A stretch of 64,000 nt of DNA. It comes from an uncultured Armatimonadota bacterium. GTDB lineage: Bacteria > Armatimonadota > Fimbriimonadia > Fimbriimonadales > Fimbriimonadaceae. The notes beneath the pieces were generated by a model. It searched no databases. It had not been told where the DNA came from and was given only the letters and a program-made list of their open reading frames with translations. A program made the translations under genes and the position numbers. Positions 17,941 through 27,170 of the stretch are shown here, one piece after another (position 1 is the stretch's first letter; every line of letters starts with the position of its first letter). The DNA lies in assembly GCA_903899015.1 (NCBI GenBank), contig CAIUHP010000045.1, positions 1 to 64,000 of the forward strand, written 5' to 3'.

Positions 17941-18696
17941 GTGAGCAGAAGTATCTTTGCGATCGGTGGAGGCGACGTGTCCACCGGCAAAACACTCTCA
18001 ATAGACCGACGATTTGTAGCACAAGCAGATACCGCTCACCCAAAGCTACTCTTCATTCCCACTGCCAGCAACGACAGCGAAGAATATATTGAAGCGATCC
18101 AGGAGATTTATGGCAACCGTCTCGGTTGTTCCATTGAAGTTCTTCGGCTTTGGAGTGAAGATCGATGGCTACCAAGAATCGCCGCAAAGATCTCGTCCGC
18201 AGATTTGATTTATGTTGGCGGCGGCAATACGAAAGCCATGCTCGAAAAGTGGCGAGAGCTTGGTGTCGACCGAGAACTGAGACGTTGCATTGCTTCAGGG
18301 AAGCCGGTTGGCGGCTTGAGCGCAGGTGCCATCTGTTGGTTTCGAGTAGGAAATAGTGATTGGCCTCAATATGAGCAAATCCCTAACGTCAACACAGCAT
18401 CGCTCACCTGTCTAGGAATCGTCGATCTTGCTATCTGCCCTCACACTCGGGACGAAGGTTTCCGACTGTCTGAATTTAAGGCGATGATGCTGGACGACGC
18501 GGGAGTAGGCATCGGCTTGGATGACTGCTGTGCCATCCAGATACAAGATGAGGAATACCGAATCATTGCGTCTGAGCCGAATTCGCGAGCTCACCTGATT
18601 TATTCCTGGAAAGGAACTCAGGTTCACGAAGTCCTCGAGCCTCACGATGACTACCGTCCATTGACTGATCTAACCCATCGGCAACCTTCGTGGTGA
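17941..18696 (+). CDS. peptidase S51 (peptidase E/cyanophycinase-like)
   Basis: A 251-residue serine peptidase of the S51 fold. It has the N-terminal IFAIGGGDV, the substrate-loop YVGGGNT (91-97) and the nucleophile elbow GLSAGA with Ser127. A single compact domain of this length and no signal sequence suggest a cytoplasmic dipeptidase (PepE, Asp-X) rather than a secreted cyanophycinase, but the two are not separable by eye. GTG start. It is divergent from the MATE gene. Confidence 0.85.
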   Translation: MSRSIFAIGGGDVSTGKTLSIDRRFVAQADTAHPKLLFIPTASNDSEEYIEAIQEIYGNRLGCSIEVLRLWSEDRWLPRIAAKISSADLIYVGGGNTKAMLEKWRELGVDRELRRCIASGKPVGGLSAGAICWFRVGNSDWPQYEQIPNVNTASLTCLGIVDLAICPHTRDEGFRLSEFKAMMLDDAGVGIGLDDCCAIQIQDEEYRIIASEPNSRAHLIYSWKGTQVHEVLEPHDDYRPLTDLTHRQPSW

Positions 18697-18760
18697 CGCG
18701 TCGTAACTGGTTGATTGCTACGCCAAGATGGATGGTAAAGGTGGTTTACTAAAGGTAGCC

Positions 18761-19291
18761 ATGACACGCTCAAAGCGATCGTCTCTAAACTATGTCATTC
18801 GATCTCTGGTGTTTGCCGGAATCGGGATTTCATTGCTGACCAGCTGTGCTCCCGCTAGTCCACTCTCGGTTGGCTCCGACGCTCCTGATTTTGCAGTGGC
18901 AAATCCTAACGACTTGAAAGATGTTAAGTCGCTTAAGAGTATGAAGGGGAAGGCCGTCCTCATTGACTTCTGGGCGACTTGGTGTGGGCCCTGCCGTCAG
19001 GAACTTCCGGTCTTGCAGAAGTTGTTCGACAAGAATGCGTCAAGAGGACTCACGATGGCACTGATATCCCAAGAAGGGCAACTAAAGGTCAATGAATTCG
19101 TGGACCAAAACAAATATTCCATGCCGTTCTTCATTGACACGGATGGCTCTGCGAACAAGGCATTCAACGTGGTAGGGTTGCCGACAACGGTTGTGGTCGA
19201 CAAACAAGGCCACATCGTTTATTACGGAATGGGCTCGGGTGAAGGTGTCGAGGAAGAGCTTCAATCCGCCATCGACAAGGCTCTCAATTAA
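18761..19291 (+). CDS. TlpA-like thiol:disulfide lipoprotein
   Basis: About 176 residues. An N-terminal membrane segment ends in a lipobox (LLTSC), so the protein is probably lipid-anchored. A thioredoxin fold follows with the redox motif WCGPC, preceded by VLIDFWAT and followed by the cis-Pro motif GLPTTVV. TlpA/ResA-type proteins reduce disulfides in envelope proteins, for example in cytochrome c maturation. ATG 18761 is preferred to 18728 because AAAGG stands 6 bp before it. The next gene starts immediately after the stop. Confidence 0.9.
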   Translation: MTRSKRSSLNYVIRSLVFAGIGISLLTSCAPASPLSVGSDAPDFAVANPNDLKDVKSLKSMKGKAVLIDFWATWCGPCRQELPVLQKLFDKNASRGLTMALISQEGQLKVNEFVDQNKYSMPFFIDTDGSANKAFNVVGLPTTVVVDKQGHIVYYGMGSGEGVEEELQSAIDKALN

Positions 19292-19747
19292 GTGGTCTGG
19301 CGCACCTCCTATCAAACTCGTGAACTTGATCCAACCCCCACGCCTGCCCTCGTGGCTGAGGCGCTCAATGGAGATATCTACCAAGCCCGAGATAGGGAAT
19401 TACTTGTCGGTGGATTCGACCTTCGAGCCCAAAGCGAGATTGGCGTTTGGAATCGGATCTTCGATGAGGAGTTGCCTTGCGTACGGTGCTGGACCGTCTT
19501 CTTCTTGGATTCGTTGACGCCAAAGGTTGCGGCCAATCTTCGGGCAATGATCCCGCGGTCAAAACATGACAAGACCCTTGTGTGTACTCAACCTGAACCT
19601 TGGGCATCTATTATCCAGCCCGATCGTCCGGAAAGATCATTCGGTACCCTAATAACCGAAGGAGTTGCTGATCCGCTCATGGTAGGCATCCCAACGGAAG
19701 AAGCGCTTGATCGCTTCTTAGAGAAGTTAGGAAGCCTAAGAGAATAG
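19292..19747 (+). CDS. conserved-looking protein of unknown function
   Basis: A 151-residue soluble protein that starts with GTG directly after the TlpA-like stop, so it is probably translationally coupled to it. No membrane segment, signal peptide or known motif is seen. Two cysteines lie close together (CVRCW, about residues 63-66), which could be redox-active or metal-binding given the neighbour; this is speculation. The 3' end lies 3 bp from the convergent gene. Confidence 0.65.
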   Translation: MVWRTSYQTRELDPTPTPALVAEALNGDIYQARDRELLVGGFDLRAQSEIGVWNRIFDEELPCVRCWTVFFLDSLTPKVAANLRAMIPRSKHDKTLVCTQPEPWASIIQPDRPERSFGTLITEGVADPLMVGIPTEEALDRFLEKLGSLRE

Positions 19748-19750
19748 TCT

Positions 19751-20590
19751 CTAGTTGGAAGTCGGCTTCGGGCCGACCACCGCCCGCCAACCTTGCGTCT
19801 GGGAGCCCGAATACGGCTTAAAGATGTCGGGGGTAAACGTCACATTTGAGTAAGGGGTGAGTTGCCAGTGTGTGTATTTCTGGTAGCGCCCCACTTGGTC
19901 AATCTGGTTGAGGTAGATGTTTTGCAACACGTCGATGGGGAGTAACCCGTTTGGCTGAGCTTGAGTAACGATCTCAAAAACAATCGAGCGCTTGGGGCTG
20001 CCATCGTAGAGATAAAAGTTATCGGTTGGGTTTGGGATGTAAGTGATGTTCGAGTTGATCGGGTCGTACGATGTGGCTCCCTGCAGCAATCCCTGAGAGT
20101 CGATTCCGGGCATCCAACTGGAATAGGTTCCCCCGTTGTTGAACGTCTGCTTCACGAACTTAGCTAGATAAGCGCTCTGTCCAGTTGTGGCCCAACTGAG
20201 ATCATCCAACAGGTGCAGTTGGTATCCGTCAGGGCGCACTTTTCCACTTCCGCCGTACGACATGGCGGAGTATTCATGAGCGGGAAGGTTGTAGATCCAC
20301 AAAGTGTCGCCATCTCCCACAATCCTTTTCACCAAGATGTTGTTCACAAATTCTTGAAGTTCGACCTGAATCACTTGTTTGGTGCCGTCGTTGTTTGTAG
20401 ACCAAGATAGGCTGGACGTGATAGGAGTGCTTTTGCCTCGATAGGTCGTGCTACCTGTGATTTGGACAAACAAGCTCGTTGAAGTCGAAAGCTGGGAAAG
20501 TACCTTCTGAAACGTCAATTCGTTTGGGTCAATTTGCCCACTAGGGTTGGAGGCAATGGCGTATCCGAGGGCTAGTGTGAGGATGGACAT
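19751..20590 (-). CDS. secreted protein of unknown function
   Basis: About 279 residues with a short hydrophobic leader (MSILTLALGYAIA) and a beta-rich, Ser/Thr/Tyr/Asn-rich body. The pattern of a stress-like N-terminal strand region, LWIYNLPAHEYSAM and a closing strand set recalls LolA-like carriers, but I cannot confirm it. Met13 of the longer reading frame is taken as start because it puts the hydrophobic leader at the N-terminus. No operon partner; thrS lies divergently upstream. Confidence 0.65.
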   Translation of the reverse strand: MSILTLALGYAIASNPSGQIDPNELTFQKVLSQLSTSTSLFVQITGSTTYRGKSTPITSSLSWSTNNDGTKQVIQVELQEFVNNILVKRIVGDGDTLWIYNLPAHEYSAMSYGGSGKVRPDGYQLHLLDDLSWATTGQSAYLAKFVKQTFNNGGTYSSWMPGIDSQGLLQGATSYDPINSNITYIPNPTDNFYLYDGSPKRSIVFEIVTQAQPNGLLPIDVLQNIYLNQIDQVGRYQKYTHWQLTPYSNVTFTPDIFKPYSGSQTQGWRAVVGPKPTSN

Positions 20591-20729
20591 TTTGCTTGTA
20601 TGGGTTCTTTCTAGGCTCAATGGCAATGTTTCTTGGGCTTAGGTTATTGGACTCGAAAAGCTGGCAGATTGTTCAAGGCAGTATAATCTACAACGACAAC
20701 TCGATCCCTTGGTATGGGAGGTTCACCTT

Positions 20730-22523
20730 ATGGCAGCATTAGCTTACGAAGAAACATATCTTTATCGTCTCCGGCATTCCGCCGCCCACCTCATGGCGCA
20801 GGCACTCACGGAGCTTTACCCCGGCATCAAGCTTGCAATTGGCCCGCCAATTGAAAACGGCTTTTACTATGATGTTGACAGTCCGGTAACCATTCGCGAA
20901 GAAGATCTCGCGAAGATTGAATCCCGGATGAAGGAGCTTTCCAAGCTTGACCAGCGCATTGTCCGCCAAGTCGCTTCCAATCGGGAAGAGGCGCGCACGA
21001 AGATTCTCGAGGAAGCCACTCTTGGTCAAGGACCTGAAGTAGCCGAATACAAGCTACTCCTTTTGGAAGCGGTTCCCGAAGGCGAAGAGGTCAGCTTTTA
21101 CGATCAACAGAGAACAGACCGAGCGGGCACGTTACATCGGTTCATTGACCTCTGCCGAGGCCCTCACGTTGACTCGACAAAAGAAATCAAGCACTTTAAG
21201 CTGATGTCGATTGCCGGTGCGTACTGGCGCGGTGATGCGAAGAATAAGCAGCTCACGCGAATTTATGGCACCGCATTTGAGACGGCAGAAGAACTGGAGA
21301 AATACCTTTACAACCTCGAGGAGGCCAAGAAGCGCGACCATCGAATTCTCGGTCGGGAGCTCGGATTGTTTATGTTCTCCCCTCGAGTGGGAACGGGACT
21401 TCCTCTCTGGTTGCCAAAAGGTGCGATGCTCCGCGATACGATGACGACCTTCATGAAGGAAGAGCAGATGAAGCGCGGATATGAGCCGGTGGTCACACCG
21501 CATATCGCCAATATCAAGCTTTATGAAAAGTCGGGTCACGTGATCACGTTCCGCGAAAAAATGTTTCCGTTCATGGAAGATGAGGAGAAGGAAACTTTCA
21601 TCCTCAAGCCGATGAACTGTCCATTCCATATCGAGATCTACCAGTCACAGATGCGTTCGTATCGTGACTTGCCAGTTCGATATGCCGAATTTGGCACGGT
21701 CTATCGATACGAGCAAAGTGGAGAAGTCACGGGTATTTTGCGTGCTCGCGGTTTCACGCAAGATGATGCTCACCTATTCGTGCGTCCTGACCAGCTTCTT
21801 GAAGAGTTCATTGGAGTCGTCGACTTGATGAAGACGGTTCTGAACAAGCTGGGCCTCACGGAGTTCCGAGCCAGATTGGGTACGAAGGATCCGACAAGCA
21901 GCAAATACATTGGCCATGATGACAACTGGACTGCCGCTACGGAAGCGATTGAACAAGCCTGTCAGAAGATCGGAATGGAATACTTCGTCTCTCCTGGCGA
22001 CGCGGCGTTCTACGGCCCCAAGCTTGACCTAATCATTAAGGACGCACTTGGTCGTGATTGGCAGATGGGTACGGTTCAGGTGGACTATAGCCTTCCTGAG
22101 CGGTTTGAGCTGGAGTACATCGGCGAGGATAGCAAGCCTCACCGACCGGTTATGATTCACCGAGCACCTTTTGGTTCGCTTGAGAGAATGATCGGGCTCC
22201 TCACAGAGCAGTATGCAGGTGCGTTTCCTTTCTGGTTGGCACCTACTCAGATCGCGGTTCTTCCAATCGCCGATCGACATATCGAATACGCTACGGAGCT
22301 GACGAAGTCGCTCAAGCTAGATCATAAGTATCGTGTGCATCTCGATGATCGACGAGAGACACTTGGCAAGAAGATTCGCGAGAATCAACTTCAGAAGGTT
22401 CCTTACATGTTGATCATAGGGGATCGAGACATTGAGAACGGCACGGTTGGCGTTCGAAGCCGCGAAGAGGGCGACCTCGGTGCGATGTCACTTGCAGGCT
22501 TCCTTGATCGGGTCAAAGAGTAA
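20730..22523 (+). CDS. thrS: threonine-tRNA ligase lacking the TGS domain
   Basis: About 597 residues against 640 or so in most bacteria. It begins straight at the editing domain (RHSAAHLMAQAL, then DLCRGPHVD), so the N-terminal TGS domain is missing. The class II catalytic core is complete (FILKPMNCPFH, the RYEQSGEVTGILRARGF region) and an anticodon-binding domain closes the protein. ATG 20730 is chosen because GGGAGG (20716-20721) lies 8 bp upstream; a TTG at 20709 would add seven residues, still no TGS. A strong terminator follows. Confidence 0.96.
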   Translation: MAALAYEETYLYRLRHSAAHLMAQALTELYPGIKLAIGPPIENGFYYDVDSPVTIREEDLAKIESRMKELSKLDQRIVRQVASNREEARTKILEEATLGQGPEVAEYKLLLLEAVPEGEEVSFYDQQRTDRAGTLHRFIDLCRGPHVDSTKEIKHFKLMSIAGAYWRGDAKNKQLTRIYGTAFETAEELEKYLYNLEEAKKRDHRILGRELGLFMFSPRVGTGLPLWLPKGAMLRDTMTTFMKEEQMKRGYEPVVTPHIANIKLYEKSGHVITFREKMFPFMEDEEKETFILKPMNCPFHIEIYQSQMRSYRDLPVRYAEFGTVYRYEQSGEVTGILRARGFTQDDAHLFVRPDQLLEEFIGVVDLMKTVLNKLGLTEFRARLGTKDPTSSKYIGHDDNWTAATEAIEQACQKIGMEYFVSPGDAAFYGPKLDLIIKDALGRDWQMGTVQVDYSLPERFELEYIGEDSKPHRPVMIHRAPFGSLERMIGLLTEQYAGAFPFWLAPTQIAVLPIADRHIEYATELTKSLKLDHKYRVHLDDRRETLGKKIRENQLQKVPYMLIIGDRDIENGTVGVRSREEGDLGAMSLAGFLDRVKE

Positions 22524-22537
22524 GCAGTCAAGTCTTG

Positions 22538-22566
22538 CGCCCCTTGCGAAAGTGAGGGGCGTTTTT
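22538..22566 (+). terminator. intrinsic terminator of thrS
   Basis: CGCCCCT (22538-22544) pairs with AGGGGCG (22555-22561), followed by TTTTT. It lies 15 bp past the thrS stop. Confidence 0.88.
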
Positions 22567-22746
22567 GCGCGGACCACCATCCAGCTCGATTCCAAGCAGC
22601 AACAAAAAGCAAAATCGGGTATCCGCTTCAATCGCAGAACCACCCACACGCCAACTCATTTGTTTCAGCGATTGATGGAAGGCGTCGTTAGAGACGGGCA
22701 CCAACCTTATGATCGCATTGTCGGTCGTCTATCAAGAGTTTGAAAT

Positions 22747-22974
22747 CTAATCGCCGTCTTCGCCCGAAGACGAAAGCCGCTGAGATACGACCTTGGCTGG
22801 GCTCACAAGGATCGTAGCTATGGAAGCAATCAGGAGAATACATACTCCTATGAGCGCCAAGCGGGGAGCGCCACCGCCGTTAAGCTTCTTGAGGATGATC
22901 CAAACGCCACCGAGGATGGAAATTGCAAGTCCCGAAACGCCGACCTTAAGCAGAGGGCTCCAATAGATCACCAT
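22747..22974 (-). CDS. small two-helix membrane protein
   Basis: A 75-residue protein with two hydrophobic segments (about 8-28 and 38-58) separated by a basic Gly-rich loop and ended by an acidic tail (SSSGEDGD). No clear ribosome site is visible and no family is recognised. Composition and topology favour a real gene, but support is modest. Confidence 0.5.
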   Translation of the reverse strand: MVIYWSPLLKVGVSGLAISILGGVWIILKKLNGGGAPRLALIGVCILLIASIATILVSPAKVVSQRLSSSGEDGD

Positions 22975-23040
22975 GTAATGATATCACCCACCCCAGAAGC
23001 CCTCACGATCATTTTGAGCGAAGCGGATACCCAACTAAAC

Positions 23041-23075
23041 AAAAAGAGAGCCTCGCATCAACTGCGAGGCTCTCT
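23041..23075 (-). terminator. terminator of the pseudopilin-lipoprotein unit
   Basis: A perfect 13-bp stem AGAGAGCCTCGCA (23045-23057) with TGCGAGGCTCTCT (23063-23075), loop TCAAC. Read on the minus strand it is followed by TTTTTGTTT. Confidence 0.9.
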
Positions 23076-23101
23076 TCGATTAATTGGCTAACCCTAATTG
23101 C

Positions 23102-23326
23102 TTAAGGTGTGCCTGTCTTAACTCCAGGAGGGGCCGCCATCGCCGTATCCGGCGCTAAGTTACCACCACCAGATTTAGCCTGGTTTGTCGACTTCGCCAG
23201 ATTCGCATCTTTGCCTCCTAGCTTAGGGGCCGATACATTTGCATCGCCTCCGCTACCACAAGAACAACAAACGAACCCAGAGATCGCAAACGCAAGGCAA
23301 GCGACAGCTAAAGTAGTGAACTTCAT
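23102..23326 (-). CDS. small lipoprotein paired with pseudopilin
   Basis: About 74 residues: MKFTTLAVACLAFAISGF followed by cysteines (VCCSCG) that provide a lipobox-like site, then a low-complexity Gly/Ala/Lys/Asn tail. The ATG lies 2 nt after the pseudopilin stop on the same strand, so the pair is co-translated. A longer upstream reading frame would overlap the pilin and is not used. A similar pilin-lipoprotein pair occurs at 60426-61421. Function unknown. Confidence 0.75.
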   Translation of the reverse strand: MKFTTLAVACLAFAISGFVCCSCGSGGDANVSAPKLGGKDANLAKSTNQAKSGGGNLAPDTAMAAPPGVKTGTP

Positions 23327-23328
23327 GT

Positions 23329-24189
23329 TTAGAACATCAAGTCGTTTAGCGTGCCATCGAGGCTCCACAGGTACTTGGAAAGGTCTGTGATCTGAGCGCC
23401 CGCATTGCTGTTTGTGTTGGTGGCTGACATGTAGTCAGTACCAGCAGCAAGCTGTGAGTCCTTCAGATACTTTGCGTGACCGTCAAGCCAAGCAACGGTT
23501 GTGCCGTCGGTGTAGGTCTTGATTCGAGTGCTGGCAGTGAGCTTGCCAACTGCGCCGTTGTTAGCTGACCAGTTACCATCACCAGCGACTGTGTTGCCGT
23601 ACCATACGCAAGCGTAAGGTGCTGGAGCGATTATTGGCCATGCTCCTGGAGCGTTAGCTGCGTACCAACCGAGGGTGGCGTTAGCTGCATAGCCCTTGGA
23701 AGCTACGAACATAACTGTTTCGGAAGGCTTAACGGCTGAACCGGCATTTCGTGAAAGGCCGTAATCGCAGTTGTACCAAGGGCCAAGGAACAAGTAGTTG
23801 TAACCGAAGTCAGGGAACAAGTTCTGGTTGCGGTACCAAGCGTTGGGGCCGCTGCTGAAGATGCTGCTAGGATCACCGAAGCCTGGGTCGACCATGAGGC
23901 CGAGGCTCTTGATGTAGGGCTGAAGGAGCCAAACCCAAGTGTTTGAGTGGGCAGCTGCAGGGCCAGCAATAGCACCGTACGATCCACTCATCGAAAGAAC
24001 GAGAGCGTCGTCAACGTCGCCGCTGTACATAAGACCAGCGAGAGCGATCTGCTTTGTGTTGGAAAGGGCAGCCGTCTTTTTGGCTGCAACCTTGGCCTGT
24101 GCGAAGACAGGGAATAGAATAGCTGCGAGAATTGCGATGATGGCAATGACAACTAGAAGCTCAATAAGTGTAAACGCTTTTCGGTTCAT
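23329..24189 (-). CDS. pseudopilin-like secreted protein (prepilin N-terminus)
   Basis: About 286 residues. The N-terminus is a type IV prepilin leader: basic start, then [17 protein letters not shown] with the conserved Glu at +5 after the cleavage site. The body is globular and carries a C-terminal [11 protein letters not shown] motif like the H-X-DG region of DUF1559-type proteins of Planctomycetes and Armatimonadota. The start is ATG 24189, nine bp after AAGGTG; a GTG four codons earlier is too close. It probably assembles with or is exported by a type II/IV pilus-like machine not seen here. Confidence 0.9.
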   Translation of the reverse strand: MNRKAFTLIELLVVIAIIAILAAILFPVFAQAKVAAKKTAALSNTKQIALAGLMYSGDVDDALVLSMSGSYGAIAGPAAAHSNTWVWLLQPYIKSLGLMVDPGFGDPSSIFSSGPNAWYRNQNLFPDFGYNYLFLGPWYNCDYGLSRNAGSAVKPSETVMFVASKGYAANATLGWYAANAPGAWPIIAPAPYACVWYGNTVAGDGNWSANNGAVGKLTASTRIKTYTDGTTVAWLDGHAKYLKDSQLAAGTDYMSATNTNSNAGAQITDLSKYLWSLDGTLNDLMF

Positions 24190-24792
24190 AGAATGAGACA
24201 CCTTATGCTTTTAATATCCCGACCAACGCCGGTGAATATTAAGAGTTGAGCTACATTGTAAGGCACCTTCTTCCAAAATGCACACTAAAAAATGCGATCA
24301 ATTAGGTCAAATTTAGCAACACGGGAACTTGCGTTTCTGATCCGATTGTAAGAACCCTCTAACTTTCTGGAGACCATTCTATTGTTAAGAATAGGGCTGA
24401 ATACCTTAACGAACTGGGTGCAAAATCAACATAGAAAGCCCCATTTTTGCTTAATATTAGGTTCAAGAGAGTCTTTAAGCGACATAAAAAGGCAAATATC
24501 ATCCGTGACATTTGCCTTATATCAGTCCGTATGAGATAGTGTATCTGCAGTTATCTGCAGTGAATTGAAGAGCCGTATTGCCTCGTAATTCCATTGAATT
24601 GATTTTGGCAGTCTCCGTGTCCGATTGTTAAGACAATGAGGGATTTCCGTGGCCCGGCTGGTCGCGCTACTGGGATAGGTTGGCCCGCTTTTAACCATTT
24701 AAAGTTTCGGTAGACGCATTGGCTCGATTAGAAATTTTAGCTATCCAGAATGCGCAGGAAGGTACACCCCGCGCATTCAATGCGCCAGGCCG
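24190..24792. other. intergenic region with a minus-strand terminator
   Basis: No gene is supported here. The left part is the upstream region of the pseudopilin gene: on the minus strand TTGACC (24301-24306 region) precedes a weak -10 by 17 bp. The middle holds the terminator at 24481-24518. A short direct repeat TATCTGCAG occurs twice near 24541-24560. The rest is the untranslated tail of the small membrane protein gene to the right. Confidence 0.5.
24481..24518 (-). terminator. minus-strand intrinsic terminator
   Basis: AAGGCAAAT (24489-24497) pairs with ATTTGCCTT (24510-24518); read on the minus strand the stem is followed by TTTTTATGTC. It would end transcripts from the small gene at 24793-25080 and insulates the pseudopilin. 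Confidence 0.72.
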
Positions 24793-25080
24793 TCAGTCAC
24801 TCCCAGGCTCACGAGGGGTTTCAATGTGGTCTGCCGCCTCGTCGTTGGCGCTGTCGATTTGTTTGCTTTGTGTGGCCATGGAGCCAATCAAGCTTATGAG
24901 TCCAAACGCCAACAAAAAGCCGCCTGGCAGGCACCAGACAATACTCCAGAGGTAACTCTCTGGATGATATTGTTGCGAAGTTCTTGCAGCGCTCATGAAA
25001 ACGTGTGCGATTTCTTGTATCCATTCCAATCCAAAAAGGATCGCAAACAGTCCACATCCGACTCGACAACCGCGTGACAT
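24793..25080 (-). CDS. small two-helix membrane protein
   Basis: A 95-residue protein with two hydrophobic segments (about 8-30 and 46-68, including YLWSIVWCLPGGFLLAFGLI) and a hydrophilic acidic C-terminus. AAGAAG just before the ATG is a weak ribosome site. A minus-strand terminator lies 275 bp downstream, which supports transcription in this direction. Family unknown. Confidence 0.55.
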   Translation of the reverse strand: MSRGCRVGCGLFAILFGLEWIQEIAHVFMSAARTSQQYHPESYLWSIVWCLPGGFLLAFGLISLIGSMATQSKQIDSANDEAADHIETPREPGSD

Positions 25081-25441
25081 CTTCTTGTGAAATTGTAGAT
25101 CACTAGCTCAACCCGATTTCACTTCTTTTGGGAGCCAGGTTCCTGCCTGCGGATTGCGGATAGCTCAATTAGAAATGGACCCGGTGATGGTTGTCGAGCG
25201 TAGCAAGGATTGGCCGCGATTTTGAATGAAAAACGATTCGTCCGCTTCTGTCGGCGGAAAAGACATGTTGGAGATCTCAACGTCTCCTAGCGATCGGCGG
25301 GTGAAGCTAAGATGAGCCCACAACACTTTAAGATTCTGAAGTGATGTGACTTTTTCTAAACGTCGCGGCGTTCGATACCGTAATCTATGAGAGTAACTGG
25401 GTCTAGATATTTAGAAGATCCAAACAGTTTGAGGGGAAAGA
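25081..25441. other. intergenic region, no gene seen
   Basis: This 361-bp stretch between divergent genes holds no credible reading frame. It contains a near-palindrome AACGTCGCGGCGTT at 25359-25372, about 70 bp before the next gene start, which could be an operator. GAGGGGAAAG (25432-25441) is the ribosome site of the following gene. Confidence 0.5.
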
Positions 25442-26137
25442 ATGAAGATTAGAATGACAGTAGCCCTTGCGGCGCTTGGCCTTGCAGCAATTTCGTTGGC
25501 AGCGTTCGATGGCATCACAATCAAGCGAACGCCAAAAGAAGGCGAAGTTCACAAGTACAAGCAAGTCGGTAAATTTGACGTAGGCGGCCAAAACTTTGAT
25601 TTCGAGGCAGTAGCTTCGCAGAAGATCACGAAGGTTGAAACTAACGGCAATTACTCAGTCGAAGAGAAGACGAGTGACGTTAAACTCAATGGCCAAGAAG
25701 CTCCAGAAGGCGCCGGCCCAGGCGGATCGACCACCACGTACACTTCCAAGGGAGAAGTTGTCGAAATCAAAGGCGACCAGGTCGAAGGAAATACCTACCG
25801 CTTCGCGAATCTCGCGCTTTTTATCGTTCCCGACAAAGAACTTAACGCGGGCGATAAGTGGAACTACGATGTAAAAGAGGACAAGAAGACCGGCGCCGTT
25901 GCTGCTAAGGCAACCTACACGTTTATTGGTGAAGACAAGGTTGGCGGAGTCGATGCTCTAAAAATCAGCTTTTCCGTCAAGGAGTCTGGTGCGGATGCTG
26001 CTTCAAGTGAAGGAACTCTCTGGATGAGAAAGAGCGACTTCGTTTTGATCAAGCTGAACGCGAAATGGACCAATGCTCCTGTGCCAGGTGCTCCAACATC
26101 GATCACGGGTGATATCACTCTTACAATCCTTCCGTAG
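25442..26137 (+). CDS. secreted beta-rich protein of unknown function
   Basis: A 231-residue protein with a clear Sec signal peptide (MKIRMTVALAALGLAAISLAA) and a body of alternating charged strands, ending ITGDITLTILP. Its plan resembles lipid-carrier or DUF-type secreted proteins with a LolA-like beta scaffold, but no named family is recognised. GAGGGGAAAG immediately precedes the ATG. A strong terminator follows, so it is monocistronic. Confidence 0.8.
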   Translation: MKIRMTVALAALGLAAISLAAFDGITIKRTPKEGEVHKYKQVGKFDVGGQNFDFEAVASQKITKVETNGNYSVEEKTSDVKLNGQEAPEGAGPGGSTTTYTSKGEVVEIKGDQVEGNTYRFANLALFIVPDKELNAGDKWNYDVKEDKKTGAVAAKATYTFIGEDKVGGVDALKISFSVKESGADAASSEGTLWMRKSDFVLIKLNAKWTNAPVPGAPTSITGDITLTILP

Positions 26138-26157
26138 GTCACCAGATTCAGTCTGTC

Positions 26158-26198
26158 AACCGGGCAAAGTCTTATTGCGGCTTTGCCCGGTTTTATTT
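26158..26198 (+). terminator. intrinsic terminator
   Basis: AACCGGGCAAAG (26158-26169) pairs with CTTTGCCCGGTT (26181-26192), followed by TTATTT. It ends the secreted-protein transcript and separates it from the sugar transferase. Confidence 0.92.
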
Positions 26199-26324
26199 GG
26201 GACTCACGGGGCCCAATTGTTAGAAATCGATTCGGGTAGGATCAGCACCATCGAAGTTGGGAGCTTGCCCTCAAGTAAGCTGAATCGAGATGAATTTGGC
26301 CCAAATCAATTACGAGTTTTACCT

Positions 26325-26975
26325 ATGGCGCTGAACCAAAAGACGAGCCTGTACCGAAATGGTGGGAAGCGCTTGTTTGATTTCGTGGCTTCTGGACTTG
26401 GCCTAATCGTTTTGTCTCCGCTACTCGTATTGTTGTGGCTGGTCGGATTGGTCAACTTTGGCTCCCCCGTTATTTTTCGGCAACGGCGCCCAGGCAAGAA
26501 CAACAAGATCTTTTACATGATCAAGTTCCGTAGCATGACAAACAAGACCGGACCCGATGGTCAACTCTTGCCCGATGCTGAGCGACTGACAAAATACGGC
26601 AAATTCTTACGCGCATCCAGTCTCGATGAACTTCCTGAATTGTGGAACGTATTCATCGGAAACATGAGCTTAGTTGGGCCACGCCCCCTCCTCGAGCGAT
26701 ACCTTGAGCGCTATTCTCCCGAGCAAAAGCGACGCCATGAGGCGAGCCCCGGGATCACAGGCTGGGCTCAGATGAACGGGAGAAACGCCATTGGTTGGTC
26801 CGAAAAATTCGCGCTCGATGTTTGGTACGTTGACAACGTGTCTTTCGCCCTCGATCTCCAGATCCTTTGGATGACCGCAATGAAAGTGGTTCGAAGAAGC
26901 GGTATCAGCGCCGAAGGCAGTGCGACGATGCACGAGTTCATGGGTTCCGAAGACACTTCAAATTCCAGTTCCTAA
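26325..26975 (+). CDS. PglC/WcaJ-type phosphoglycosyl transferase
   Basis: A 216-residue monotopic enzyme that transfers a sugar-1-phosphate from a UDP-sugar to undecaprenyl phosphate, starting glycan assembly. After a re-entrant hydrophobic segment (about 15-40) it shows RQRRPG, FRSM, SLDELPELWNV, SLVGPRPLL and PGITGWAQMNGRN, all diagnostic. The reading frame is open upstream through the previous gene and its terminator, so ATG 26325 is the real start; it gives the usual PglC length. With the next two genes it forms a PglC/PglE/PglD-like set. Confidence 0.92.
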   Translation: MALNQKTSLYRNGGKRLFDFVASGLGLIVLSPLLVLLWLVGLVNFGSPVIFRQRRPGKNNKIFYMIKFRSMTNKTGPDGQLLPDAERLTKYGKFLRASSLDELPELWNVFIGNMSLVGPRPLLERYLERYSPEQKRRHEASPGITGWAQMNGRNAIGWSEKFALDVWYVDNVSFALDLQILWMTAMKVVRRSGISAEGSATMHEFMGSEDTSNSSS

Positions 26976-27170
26976 CCAACCGGTAGACCGGTGACGATTT
27001 GTGCCCTGATTATGCTTGCAACCTTTTGAGCCGACCTAGTGAGCACCACCCATTCGATCGTAAGACCGGGCCACGAAAAAACGGTCTCGTACAAATTGCG
27101 GGTAACTGATGATCGTAATCTGGGTAAACGAACCTAGTCCCCTTTAATTCTTTAATCAGCTAAGGTAGCC

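Noticed and set aside
20647-20687. Promoter for thrS (TATAAT at 20682-20687)
   Set aside because: The -10 box is good, but the only -35-like TTGGAC is 29 bp away, too far for a standard promoter.
22567-22743. Possible small protein after thrS
   Set aside because: The frame begins inside thrS and crosses its terminator; no ribosome site or motif.
26073-26324. Upstream extension of the PglC-like gene
   Set aside because: The frame is open but runs through the end of the preceding gene and its strong terminator; the family starts at ATG 26325.
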